DNA of 27,515 nt from Chersky-265 sp035275285 (GTDB lineage: Bacteria; Fibrobacterota; Fibrobacteria; UBA11236), in the NCBI GenBank assembly GCA_035275285.1, contig DATENA010000246.1, positions 1 to 27,515 of the forward strand, written 5' to 3'. Under the pieces are notes generated by a model. That model saw only the letters and a list, made by a program, of their open reading frames with translations. It was not told the origin of the DNA and did no database searches. The position numbers and the translations under genes were made by a program. Numbering within the stretch: position 1 is the stretch's first letter; every line of letters begins with the position of its first letter. Shown here in pieces: positions 7,495-14,533 of the stretch.

Positions 7495-7636
7495 GATTTT
7501 TGCAAATTGAAAATTGAAAATTGCAGCATGCAAATTGGAATGCGAATGCATTCCCTCGCCTCTACGGTGACTCCGGGGCGCAATTTGCCTTGCCGGTTTT
7601 CAATTTTCAATTTGCAATTTTCAATTTGCAAAAATC
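7495..7636. repeat. Heptamer inverted-repeat element 2
   Basis: The left arm from 7498 reads TTTTGCA, AATTGAA, AATTGAA, AATTGCA, GCATGCA, AATTGGA in 7-nt register. The right arm (7599-7633) is the complement of the same kind of units (AATTGAA three times, AATTGCA once, then TTTTGCA). The outermost 22 nt (7495-7516 versus 7615-7636) are a perfect inverted repeat. It starts 16 nt after the SDR stop and ends 16 nt before the aldolase ATG, just ahead of its GGAG ribosome-binding site, so the stem could affect translation of the aldolase. Confidence 0.85.
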
Positions 7637-7652
7637 CCTTGGAGACCTACCC

Positions 7653-8285
7653 ATGAGCCCTCTTATCGACCGCCTCTCCGCCATCCGCCTCATGCCCGTG
7701 GTCATCATCGACCGGGCCGAAGACGCCTGGCCGCTGGCCCAGGCCCTCAAGGCGGGAGGCCTGCCCTGCGCGGAGGTCACGTTCCGCACCGCCGCCGCCG
7801 AGGCCGCCATCAAGGCCATCGCCGCGGACAAGGAGATTTGCCTGGGCGCGGGGACCATCCTCCAGCCCGACCAGGTGGACCGCGCCCTCGCGGCCGGCGC
7901 CGCCTACATCGTCTCCCCCGGCTTCAACGCCAAGGTGGTCCGCCGCTGCCGGGAGCTGAACGTGCCCGTATTCCCCGGGGTGGCCACGCCCACGGAGATC
8001 CAGATGGCCCTGGACGAAGGCGTCGAGGTGGTGAAATTCTTCCCCGCCGAATCCATCGGCGGCATCAAGGCCCTCAAGGCCATCGCCGCGCCCTTCTCCA
8101 TGGTCCGCTTCATCCCCACCGGCGGCATCGACCTGGCCAAGCTGCCGGATTACCTGGCCTTCAAGGCCGTGGTGGCCGTGGGCGGCAGTTTCATGGTGGC
8201 CCCGGACCTGCTCAAGGCCGGGAATTGGGCCGAAGTCACGCGCCTCTCCGCCGAAGCGGTGGCGCTCACCAAGGCCAAGAAGTAA
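7653..8285 (+). CDS. eda: Bifunctional KDPG/KHG-type aldolase
   Basis: 210 aa, a class I TIM-barrel aldolase of the usual family length. Catalytic features seen: Glu41 in AEVTFRT (general acid/base), GAGTIL (66-71), the phosphate/substrate strand FPGVATPTE (107-115), the Schiff-base lysine Lys128 in VVKFFPAE (126-133), and PTGGI (155-159). It cleaves 2-keto-3-deoxy-6-phosphogluconate (or the galactonate analogue) to pyruvate and glyceraldehyde-3-phosphate in the cytosol. The start at 7653 is chosen because GGAG lies 8-9 bases upstream and the protein then aligns with the family N-terminus. The open frame upstream runs through repeat element 2. It is followed by the kinase that would make its substrate. 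Confidence 0.93.
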   Translation: MSPLIDRLSAIRLMPVVIIDRAEDAWPLAQALKAGGLPCAEVTFRTAAAEAAIKAIAADKEICLGAGTILQPDQVDRALAAGAAYIVSPGFNAKVVRRCRELNVPVFPGVATPTEIQMALDEGVEVVKFFPAESIGGIKALKAIAAPFSMVRFIPTGGIDLAKLPDYLAFKAVVAVGGSFMVAPDLLKAGNWAEVTRLSAEAVALTKAKK

Positions 8286-8352
8286 CGTTGCAGATACCCT
8301 AGGCGCCGCTGCGCGGTCGGCCCCCGGCGAAGCCGGGATTTCCGGAGGAACG

Positions 8353-9453
8353 ATGAGCCTTTTGAACGTGAAGCCCAAAGACCAATGCCAGTTCGACCAG
8401 ATCTCCCTGGGCGAGATCATGCTGCGCCTCGATCCCGGCGACGTGCGCATCAAGACGGCGCGCAGCTTCACCGCCTGGGAAGGCGGCGGCGAGTACAACG
8501 TGGCCCGCGGCCTGCGCCGCTGCTTCGGCCAGCGCACCGCGGTCGTGACCGCCTTCGCGGACAACGAGGTGGGCCGCCTCATCGAGGACTTCATCCTCCA
8601 GGGCGGCGTCGACACCTCCTTCATCCGGTGGATCCCCTACGATGGCCTGGGCCGCAAGACCCGCAACGGCCTCAACTTCACCGAACGCGGCTTCGGCGCG
8701 CGCGGGGCCGTGGGCGTCTCGGATCGCGGCCACACCGCCGCCAGCCAGCTCAAGAAGGGCGACGTGGACTGGGAGGATATCTTCGGCAAGCGCGGGGCGC
8801 GCTGGTTCCACACCGGCGGCATCTACGCGGGGCTTTCCGAGACCGCTCCCGAGGTGATCGAAGAGGCCATGGTCGCGGCCAAGAAGCACGGGACCCTGAT
8901 CTCGTTCGACCTCAACTACCGGCCCAGCCTGTGGAAGAACTTCGGCGGGCAGAAGCGCGCCCAGGAGGTCAACCGCAAGCTCGCCCGCTACGTGGACGTG
9001 ATGATCGGCAACGAGGAGGACTTCACCGCCTCCCTGGGCTTCCACGTGGAAGGCACCGACGAAAACCTCTCCTCGGTCGAGGCCGAGAACTTCAAGAAGA
9101 TGATCGGCGAGGTCACCAAGGAGTTCCCCAACTTCAAGGTCATCGCCACCACCCTGCGCACCGTGAAGTCCGCCTCCATCAACGATTGGGGCGCGGTGGC
9201 TTGGGGCGGAGGGAAATTCTTCGAATCCGCCATGCGCCGCGGCCTGGAGATCTTCGACCGCGTGGGCGGCGGGGACAGCTTCGCGTCCGGCCTGGTGTAC
9301 GGGCTGATGGAAAAGGGCGATCTGGCCCAGGCGGTGGAATACGGGGCGGCCCATGGCGCTCTGGCCATGACCACGCCGGGCGATACGTCCATGGCCAGCC
9401 TCTCCGAAGTCGAGAGCCTGGTCAAGGGCGGCGGGGCGCGCGTCCAGCGCTGA
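8353..9453 (+). CDS. kdgK: PfkB-family sugar kinase, likely 2-keto-3-deoxygluconate kinase
   Basis: 366 aa ribokinase/PfkB fold. PfkB signature 1 is GGGEYNVARGL (44-54). Signature 2 is DRVGGGDSFASGLVYG (302-317), with the catalytic Asp308. ISFDLNYRPSLW (183-194) is typical of KDG kinases. At 366 aa it is longer than the usual ~310-340. The neighbouring aldolase makes 2-keto-3-deoxygluconate (or galactonate) the likely substrate, phosphorylated at O6 with ATP. A strong ribosome-binding site (CCGGAGGAACG) precedes the ATG, and a small CCCGGC-GAA-GCCGGG hairpin lies at 8323-8337 in the gap after the aldolase. It is the last gene of the cluster, followed by a strong hairpin. Confidence 0.85.
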   Translation: MSLLNVKPKDQCQFDQISLGEIMLRLDPGDVRIKTARSFTAWEGGGEYNVARGLRRCFGQRTAVVTAFADNEVGRLIEDFILQGGVDTSFIRWIPYDGLGRKTRNGLNFTERGFGARGAVGVSDRGHTAASQLKKGDVDWEDIFGKRGARWFHTGGIYAGLSETAPEVIEEAMVAAKKHGTLISFDLNYRPSLWKNFGGQKRAQEVNRKLARYVDVMIGNEEDFTASLGFHVEGTDENLSSVEAENFKKMIGEVTKEFPNFKVIATTLRTVKSASINDWGAVAWGGGKFFESAMRRGLEIFDRVGGGDSFASGLVYGLMEKGDLAQAVEYGAAHGALAMTTPGDTSMASLSEVESLVKGGGARVQR

Positions 9454-9456
9454 ACC

Positions 9457-9494
9457 GTTCCCTTCCGCGAGCCGGCCGCCGCCGGCTCGGGAAC
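9457..9494 (+). terminator. Strong two-part hairpin ending the sugar-acid cluster
   Basis: GTTCCC (9457-9462) pairs with GGGAAC (9489-9494), and inside it GAGCCGGC (9469-9476) pairs with GCCGGCTC (9481-9488). It starts 4 nt after the kinase stop. A short CTTTTC follows at 9504-9509, so the T-tract is poor. It lies between convergent genes and may act in both directions or as a 3' stabiliser. Confidence 0.5.
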
Positions 9495-9507
9495 CCCTCC
9501 CCGCTTT

Positions 9508-9960
9508 TCAATCCCCGAGGCCGGCCAACCATTTACGGCAAACGGCCGTGATTTCCGCCAGGACGTCGGCCCGGCTCCGGCCGGAGCGCTTCGGCACCCT
9601 GAGCCCGTGATCCGCGCCCTCGATCCAATGATGGGTCCACTTCGGCTCGGATGCCGCCGCCGAAACCAGCGCCCGGTCCATGAGCGCGGGCGTGCAGAAC
9701 GCATCGCGCGTGCCGGATAGGGCGGCTTCCAGATCCAGCATGTGCGGGTGATCCTTATGTCCCCCTGCGCCATGGGCCAAGAGCACGAAGCCGATCGGAG
9801 CTTTGCGTTTGGCGACGGGATGTTCGGAAGCTTTGGCGGCCTTGGGTGCTTTGGCCGGCTTCTTAGCCGCCCGGACCGGCTCGGCGGCAGCGGGGGCAGG
9901 CTTGGCGGGTTTGCGGATGGAAGCGACGGAACGTCTGCGAGGGACTTTCAGCCCATCCAG
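9508..9960 (-). pseudogene. Remnant of a Tex30/KANL3-type alpha/beta-hydrolase
   Basis: An open stretch of about 150 codons encodes a Lys/Ala/Pro-rich lead (RKPAKPAPAAAEP, AAKKPAKAPKAAKA), then GFVLLAHGAGGHKDHPHM (the first strand and oxyanion-type loop of Tex30-like hydrolases). It passes almost directly to ALSGTRDAFCTP and HHWIEGADHGLRV, the Asp and His regions of the C-terminal half. The intervening strands, including the GxSxG nucleophile elbow expected in this family, are absent, consistent with an in-frame deletion near 9738-9748. No ATG, GTG or TTG opens the frame near its start; the frame runs on upstream antisense-like to 10230. It is either dead or a non-catalytic relic. The 3' part of the 61-aa membrane protein gene overlaps its first codons. 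Confidence 0.55.
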
Positions 9961-10133
9961 TGTTCGCGGCTCCAGATGAGCATTAGGCTGAAAGCGGTGC
10001 AGAAGCCGAAAAAGGAGTTCCAGAGGACCAGGCCCAGGACCAGGGTGGCGCCCAGGGAAAGGGCCCAAGCGATGGAAGCGGCCGCGCCCGCGGCCCAGAT
10101 GACGAAGAGGATGACGGCGGAAATCAGATTCAT
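9948..10133 (-). CDS. Small two-helix membrane protein
   Basis: 61 aa, almost entirely hydrophobic. It begins MNLISAVILFVIWAAG, a first helix (about 3-20), then a short turn and a second helix (about 24-55), ending in LIWSREHWMG with charges in the cytoplasm. The ATG has GGAG 7 bases upstream (GGAGTCGAAC), which supports translation. No family is recognised. Small two-helix inner-membrane proteins of this kind often act as accessory subunits, but nothing here shows a partner. Its end overlaps the start of the hydrolase remnant by 13 bases. Confidence 0.6.
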   Translation of the reverse strand: MNLISAVILFVIWAAGAAASIAWALSLGATLVLGLVLWNSFFGFCTAFSLMLIWSREHWMG

Positions 10134-10269
10134 GTTCGACTCCACAAACCCCGGGCCGACTTCCGGCTGGGCGTCCAAAGTATAGCAAAGCCCAAAACGG
10201 AAAGGGAGGCCTTCCTTGGGCGTCCGGCACCCGACACCCGGTCGGGATCCGGGGAACCGAGAGGAGGGT

Positions 10270-11304
10270 TCAGCGGTCCGGGGCCAGGAAGAAGGCCTGG
10301 GAGAACGGCGCTCCGTCCACCAGACCGGAGAGGAAATAGGTGCCCGCTTGCAAACCGGCCGTGCCGCGCGAAGCGAGGGACTGGTTTCCGGAACCGCTCC
10401 CCTGGAAGACTCCCAGACGATTGCCGCCCGCATCATCGAGGCGCAAGTCCCAATTCGCGTTGCGCGACAGCTGGAGGCAGGGCCGGCCGCCTTCCCGTGT
10501 GATCCGCAGGGCGGGCGCGCGGGCGCTTCCCGGACGCAGGGAAATCCGCATGGTCCGGTCCGGCCAGGCGAAATTCTTGTCCGTCCACGGATCCTTCGTC
10601 AGCGGCCGGATCTTGATGTTCCGGTACCAGACCGAACTCGCATGATCCTGCAAGAACAACTTTCCCGCATGGACATCCCCGTACAGCGGGAAACTGGCGT
10701 ATTTGCTTTTCCCGTACTTGTCCAACCAATCCGGGCTTCCCATCTCGTACTCCAGGAGCCGGATCCCGTTCCCGAAATGGGCGACGCGCTTTTCATACAT
10801 CACCACGTGGAACGTGTTGTACTGATCGGACGGCATGGTCCAAGGTGTGGCCGGAGCATACATGGCATAGCAAGCGCCCGGGCTGGTCGCTGTCATGCCA
10901 GACTTGTAATCGGGGTGGAGCTTGCCGCAGATCTGGGTCTCGGGTCCGGTGCGGATGTTTTCGGAAGGCTCCGTTTCCAGGTAGCGCAGGAAAATCCCGC
11001 TATTGCCCCCTTCCGGGATTTTCCAATCGATGGAAATCTCGAAGTTACGGTACACGAATTTTTCAGGGGCGAGCAAGGCTCCGGCCGCGGGGCCGCGCAT
11101 GTAGATGGAACTGTCCCTGAGGATCCATCCGTTCTCGCTGATGGAGGTTTTTTGATAGGAATGCCACCCCGCCAGGGAAGCGCCGTCGAACATCAATTGC
11201 CAGCCCGCGTCCGCTTCGGCCTGGGTCAGGGTGTTCGGCGTTGGAGCGGCCGCAAGACTCGAACAGGCCATGCAGAGTGCGATTCCGAAGCGAAGCAGAA
11301 ACAT
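10270..11304 (-). CDS. Secreted DUF1080 (3-keto-glycoside hydrolase family) protein A
   Basis: 344 aa from the ATG at 11304, chosen because it opens a clear signal peptide (MFLLRFGIALCMACSSLAAA). The longer frame upstream crosses the divergent control region. The DUF1080 concanavalin-like domain spans about 24-236: NTLTQAEADAGW (24-35), MFDGASLAGW (38-47), NSGIFLRY (101-108), GPETQI (120-125) and VWYRNIKIRPL (225-235). A C-terminal beta-rich piece (about 250-344, with WDLRLDDAGG and LQAGTYFLSG) looks like a secretion/sorting domain of the T9SS kind (inferred). Characterised relatives hydrolyse 3-keto-glucosides produced by FAD-dependent oxidation of sugars. The gene is divergent from a paralogue at 11591. 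Confidence 0.82.
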   Translation of the reverse strand: MFLLRFGIALCMACSSLAAAPTPNTLTQAEADAGWQLMFDGASLAGWHSYQKTSISENGWILRDSSIYMRGPAAGALLAPEKFVYRNFEISIDWKIPEGGNSGIFLRYLETEPSENIRTGPETQICGKLHPDYKSGMTATSPGACYAMYAPATPWTMPSDQYNTFHVVMYEKRVAHFGNGIRLLEYEMGSPDWLDKYGKSKYASFPLYGDVHAGKLFLQDHASSVWYRNIKIRPLTKDPWTDKNFAWPDRTMRISLRPGSARAPALRITREGGRPCLQLSRNANWDLRLDDAGGNRLGVFQGSGSGNQSLASRGTAGLQAGTYFLSGLVDGAPFSQAFFLAPDR

Positions 11305-11308
11305 GCCC

Positions 11309-11314
11309 AATATA
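11309..11314 (-). promoter_or_regulatory. TATATT motif immediately upstream of DUF1080 A
   Basis: TATATT on the minus strand lies only 5 bases before the ATG. If it is a -10, the message would be leaderless or start further downstream. An alternative -10 lies in the AT-rich TAATAACTAAT just upstream. Uncertain. Confidence 0.2.
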
Positions 11315-11405
11315 TTAGTTATTAGTCGCCTTCTGAATTTGGCGACAGGGAAATGTAGACCCCCCACCCGGATGGACCAGGCCCCAAAACCGCTGCGCCA
11401 CACCT

Positions 11406-11512
11406 TTTTGCTTCGTAATAAATCCAACTTTGTTTTTTACTTTTTGCTTAATCCTTTAAATTTTAACCAATTTTGTGGATATTTCACGACTTTCGGGCGC
11501 CTTTTGCTTCGT
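11406..11512 (+). repeat. TTTTGCTTCGT direct repeats in the divergent DUF1080 promoter region
   Basis: TTTTGCTTCGT is present at 11406-11416 and 11502-11512, and a related TTTTTGCTTAAT at 11441-11452. The spacings are about 36 and 60 bp. The surrounding 286-bp region is far more AT-rich than its neighbours and carries no gene. The repeats could be sites for a regulator shared by the two divergent genes. Confidence 0.4.
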
Positions 11513-11554
11513 GAAAATGTTCGAATTTCGCATGCAGAAGGAACCCCCCGGGGC

Positions 11555-11560
11555 TATATT
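11555..11560 (+). promoter_or_regulatory. Candidate -10 (TATATT) for DUF1080 B and the barrel gene
   Basis: GGGGCTATATTTGCC places TATATT 30 bases before the ATG at 11591, leaving room for a leader of about 23 nt that contains GGGAAGAAG as the ribosome-binding site. The -35 is not recognisable. Confidence 0.45.
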
Positions 11561-11590
11561 TGCCTAAAACCTATCCAGGGAAGAAGAACC

Positions 11591-12706
11591 ATGAAAACGA
11601 CCATTGGGCGGAAATCCGGCATGAGGATATTGGGGGCATGCGCCCTGTTGGTGTGCGGCGCATGGGGTCAGGCCAAAAACACCCTGACCCAGGCCGAAGC
11701 GGACGCGGGATACAAGCTCCTGTTCAATGGCGCCAACCTCGATGGATGGCGCAGCTACAACAACACCACGCCGCCGGCCAGTTGGCAAGTGGTGGCGGAA
11801 AGCACCTGGAAGGTGCTCTATATCCAATCCGGTTCGCCTACGTCCTCCTTGATAACCACCGACGCCACCTACCGGAATTTCGATTTGATGATCGAATGGA
11901 ACATCGCTTCCAATGGCAATAGCGGCATCTTCATCCGGTACAACAAATTCAACCTGGACGGATGGGGCGGGGCTTCCGGGCCGGAAGCGCAAATCGGGGC
12001 CACGAACAACAGCGATGCCACCGCCCCCAAATACCGGGCCGGCACCTGCTATGACATGTTTCCGCTGTTGGATAAGGCCAAGACCTGGGACGGCACCCCG
12101 AACTACGGCAAGTGGCAGCAATTCCGCATCATCGCTTATGAAGGACACGTCGCCCATTACGGCAATGGGATCAAGCTCCTGGAGTACGTCATCCGCAGCC
12201 CTGCCTGGAACTCCGCCTACAACGCAAGCAAGTACGCGTCCTATCCCGATTATGCCACCGTTCATCCGGGCTCCATCTACCTGCAGCACCATGGCGAATA
12301 CGGAGCCGAAGCCCCGCGCTTCCGGAACATCCGCATCAAGAAGCTGACCGAAAACCCTTGGACCGTGGGCTCGCCCTACCTGGCCAACCCGAACGATACC
12401 ACTGCGTTGAAGGATCTCGCCTTTTCCAATCTCATGCTGGACAAGCCCACGATCACCCTGGCGCCGCTTTCCGCGCGGCCGGAACTGGCCATTTTTCCGG
12501 CGGCCGGTGGATACCGCATCCGGTTCAACAGAACCGGTGACTACCAGATCCGCACCCAGGACTGGCTGGGCCGTTCCCATTCGGTATTGAACGTCGGGAA
12601 CGCGGGCGAAGCCTGGCTGCCCGCCGTGGCCGCGCAAGGAGCCTCCGTCCTCTCCATCTGGTCCGGGGACATCAAGATCCACTCCGGTCCGATTCCAGCC
12701 CGCTGA
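11591..12706 (+). CDS. Secreted DUF1080 (3-keto-glycoside hydrolase family) protein B
   Basis: 371 aa with signal peptide (about 1-27, ending CGAWGQA) and ribosome-binding site GGGAAGAAG. DUF1080 domain about 30-253: NTLTQAEADAGY (30-41), LLFNGANLDGW (43-53), NSGIFIRY (110-117), GPEAQIG (130-136) and FRNIRIKKL (244-252). The opening motif and overall plan match protein A across the intergenic region, so the pair arose by duplication and inversion or by divergent arrangement of an old pair. The C-terminal ~75 residues (YRIRFNRTGDYQIR, AWLPAVAAQGASVLSIW) again look like a beta sorting module. It lies 38 nt ahead of the barrel protein gene and is probably co-transcribed with it. Confidence 0.82.
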   Translation: MKTTIGRKSGMRILGACALLVCGAWGQAKNTLTQAEADAGYKLLFNGANLDGWRSYNNTTPPASWQVVAESTWKVLYIQSGSPTSSLITTDATYRNFDLMIEWNIASNGNSGIFIRYNKFNLDGWGGASGPEAQIGATNNSDATAPKYRAGTCYDMFPLLDKAKTWDGTPNYGKWQQFRIIAYEGHVAHYGNGIKLLEYVIRSPAWNSAYNASKYASYPDYATVHPGSIYLQHHGEYGAEAPRFRNIRIKKLTENPWTVGSPYLANPNDTTALKDLAFSNLMLDKPTITLAPLSARPELAIFPAAGGYRIRFNRTGDYQIRTQDWLGRSHSVLNVGNAGEAWLPAVAAQGASVLSIWSGDIKIHSGPIPAR

Positions 12707-12744
12707 TCCAACAACCATTCCAAAACAATCGGGGTAAAATCGTG

Positions 12745-14268
12745 ATGTCTTTTTCCGTCCTTCCGGCGGCCTTCGCGGCCGCCTTATTCGCCAGCGCCGC
12801 CGCCGAGGAAACCGCGGATTTCGAGATTTCCAAGCCTTCCCTCACCCTCTTCCATGAGTTCGGCAATATCGAGCGGGGGGTGGAATTCGAGAAGACCTCC
12901 TTCCGGGATTATTGGGTCCAGCGCACCGGGGGCTTCATCGGCTTCACGGGAAAGCACGGCGATCGCCTGGGCATGGAGCTGATGCTGGGCGGCATCTACT
13001 GGAACCCCACTTTCAATGAGAACGCGAGCTCGGAAAGCGTGCTCCGATATTTCGCCGGGTCGGCCCCCAAGCTGGACGTGAATTACATCTGGGGCGACCT
13101 CGAACATCCGTACCTGCGAGTCGACGGGGGGATTTTCCAGTACAAGTACAACGATTATTCGCGCAACCTCGGCGAATACATGTTCCGGACCTCGGCCTAT
13201 CCCGGACTGGTGTTCACGGGCGGACTGACCATGGTCGACATCAACAAACCTTCCCTCACGGGCCTCAAGCTGACGCATTCGCTGGGATCCATCTTCTCCC
13301 ACGACCTCTTGATCACGACCGAAACGGAGATGATCCCGCATTATGACATCAGCCTCTCCTACATGTTCAGGGGCGACTTTTCCAATGTCTTCAAGTTCGC
13401 CGCCGGAGTGGAGTTCGCCCGCCTCCTGGCGCTCAAGCCGAGCGTGACCAACCCGGACATCAAGTTCAACCGGTATTTCACCTTCAACGACACCACCTAC
13501 GTCGACAACGGCGATTATTACGCCCAACGTCTCAAGGCCCTCAAGCCGGGCCATACCCAGGATTCCCTGCTCTTCGAGCGGGGCAAGTTCCTGGCGGATA
13601 CCCTGGGGGCCCTGGCCGCGGTGAGCGCGGACAACACCCTGCCTTTCTCCCAGGCACTGGCCAAACTGGACAGTATTTTCCGGCCGCAGGGCAGCTCTTC
13701 CTACGACAAGTTCGACAACTCCTCCATCACGCCGGTGATTTCCGCGTCCCTGGACGTGAAACGCCTGCTGGGCCTGGATTTCCTGGGTCCGAAGGACCTG
13801 GTCCTGTACGGGGAAGCGGCCATCCTTGGCTTGCAGAATCAACCCGTCCTGTATGAAAAGGTGTCGGAAAGGACGGTGGCAATGCTCGGCTTCAACGTCC
13901 CCACCTTCCGGCTGCTGGAAACCCTGTCCATCGAGGTGGAAAGGAACGGCTCCATTTACCCGAACGCCAACCAATACAACCAGCGGGATATCGGCCGCAA
14001 AGGCAGCACGTTCTCGGCGCCCGCCCAACCGACCATCTTTTCCTCCAACCTCGAGGGCGGCTACGATCCCGCGGATTGGAACAAGGACAACCTGAGGTGG
14101 TCCGTCCTGGCGAACCGCGATATCGTCAAAGGGATTTCCCTGACGGGGCAGGTCGCGAGCGATAACGCGCGCGGGTATGTGTATCCGTCCGGCCGCCGGT
14201 ATTGGGCCTTGTTCCGCGATCCCGGCAAGGACTGGTACTGGATGTTCAAGCTGACCGCGAAGATCTGA
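12745..14268 (+). CDS. Probable outer-membrane beta-barrel protein
   Basis: 507 aa (508 if the adjacent GTG at 12742 is used; GGGG lies 7-10 bases before). A signal peptide (SFSVLPAAFAAALFASAAAEE) precedes a sequence of alternating polar/aromatic residues ending WYWMFKLTAKI, a typical closing barrel strand, although the last residue is Ile rather than Phe/Tyr/Trp. Segments such as LRVDGGIFQYKYNDYSRNLGEYMF and its neighbours read as paired antiparallel strands (quoted in part: GGIFQYKYNDYSRN). A soluble insertion (about 255-320) contains the aspartate-rich YVDNGDYYAQRL. No porin family is recognised. Association with a secreted DUF1080 protein suggests a role at the outer membrane in uptake or surface display of glycoside products, which is inference. 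Confidence 0.65.
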   Translation: MSFSVLPAAFAAALFASAAAEETADFEISKPSLTLFHEFGNIERGVEFEKTSFRDYWVQRTGGFIGFTGKHGDRLGMELMLGGIYWNPTFNENASSESVLRYFAGSAPKLDVNYIWGDLEHPYLRVDGGIFQYKYNDYSRNLGEYMFRTSAYPGLVFTGGLTMVDINKPSLTGLKLTHSLGSIFSHDLLITTETEMIPHYDISLSYMFRGDFSNVFKFAAGVEFARLLALKPSVTNPDIKFNRYFTFNDTTYVDNGDYYAQRLKALKPGHTQDSLLFERGKFLADTLGALAAVSADNTLPFSQALAKLDSIFRPQGSSSYDKFDNSSITPVISASLDVKRLLGLDFLGPKDLVLYGEAAILGLQNQPVLYEKVSERTVAMLGFNVPTFRLLETLSIEVERNGSIYPNANQYNQRDIGRKGSTFSAPAQPTIFSSNLEGGYDPADWNKDNLRWSVLANRDIVKGISLTGQVASDNARGYVYPSGRRYWALFRDPGKDWYWMFKLTAKI

Positions 14269-14306
14269 TCACGGCTTCGGCCTTGAGGGCCATAGGATCC
14301 TCGGGA

Positions 14307-14360
14307 TCGCTTTCCCTACCCGGCAAAACCCCCGAAAAACCAAAGCGAGGTCTCTTTTTT
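14307..14360 (+). terminator. Intrinsic-terminator-like hairpin after the barrel gene
   Basis: TCGCTTT (14307-14313) pairs with AAAGCGA (14342-14348), extendable through a bulge by CCTC/GAGG, and is followed by TCTCTTTTTT (14351-14360). The loop is long and A/C-rich. A reasonable end for the DUF1080 B/barrel transcript, 39 nt after the stop. Confidence 0.45.
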
Positions 14361-14533
14361 CGCCATTTTCGCCATTCCGAGGAAGTCCAAAGAAATATCA
14401 ACGAATCACGATAAGTCGATGCATTGTGGACCGGAATATTGTACAATTAGGACATGGCCTCGCCGGCCGCGGCCGACCAGGATCGGTCCCAGCCGCCCGG
14501 GAATCGGCTTCGAAACACCATCAGGAGTTCCAT
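14361..14533 (+). promoter_or_regulatory. Leader and putative promoter region of metK
   Basis: The region contains a tandem 9-mer (TTCGCCATT twice, near 14359-14376) and a -10-like TACAAT at 14442-14447, with no convincing -35 at the right distance. A GC-rich segment (14458-14515) follows that can form several hairpins. I looked for a known SAM or SAH riboswitch core and could not recognise one. AGGAG at 14523-14527 is the ribosome-binding site of metK. Confidence 0.35.

Noticed and set aside
9457..9494. An inverted repeat of an insertion sequence after the kinase
   Set aside because: It is a compact hairpin with a 4-nt loop between convergent genes; no transposase or target duplication is nearby.
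14361..14533. A SAM or SAH riboswitch in the metK leader
   Set aside because: The leader is GC-rich and can fold, but I could not find the conserved core of any SAM or SAH riboswitch class that I know.
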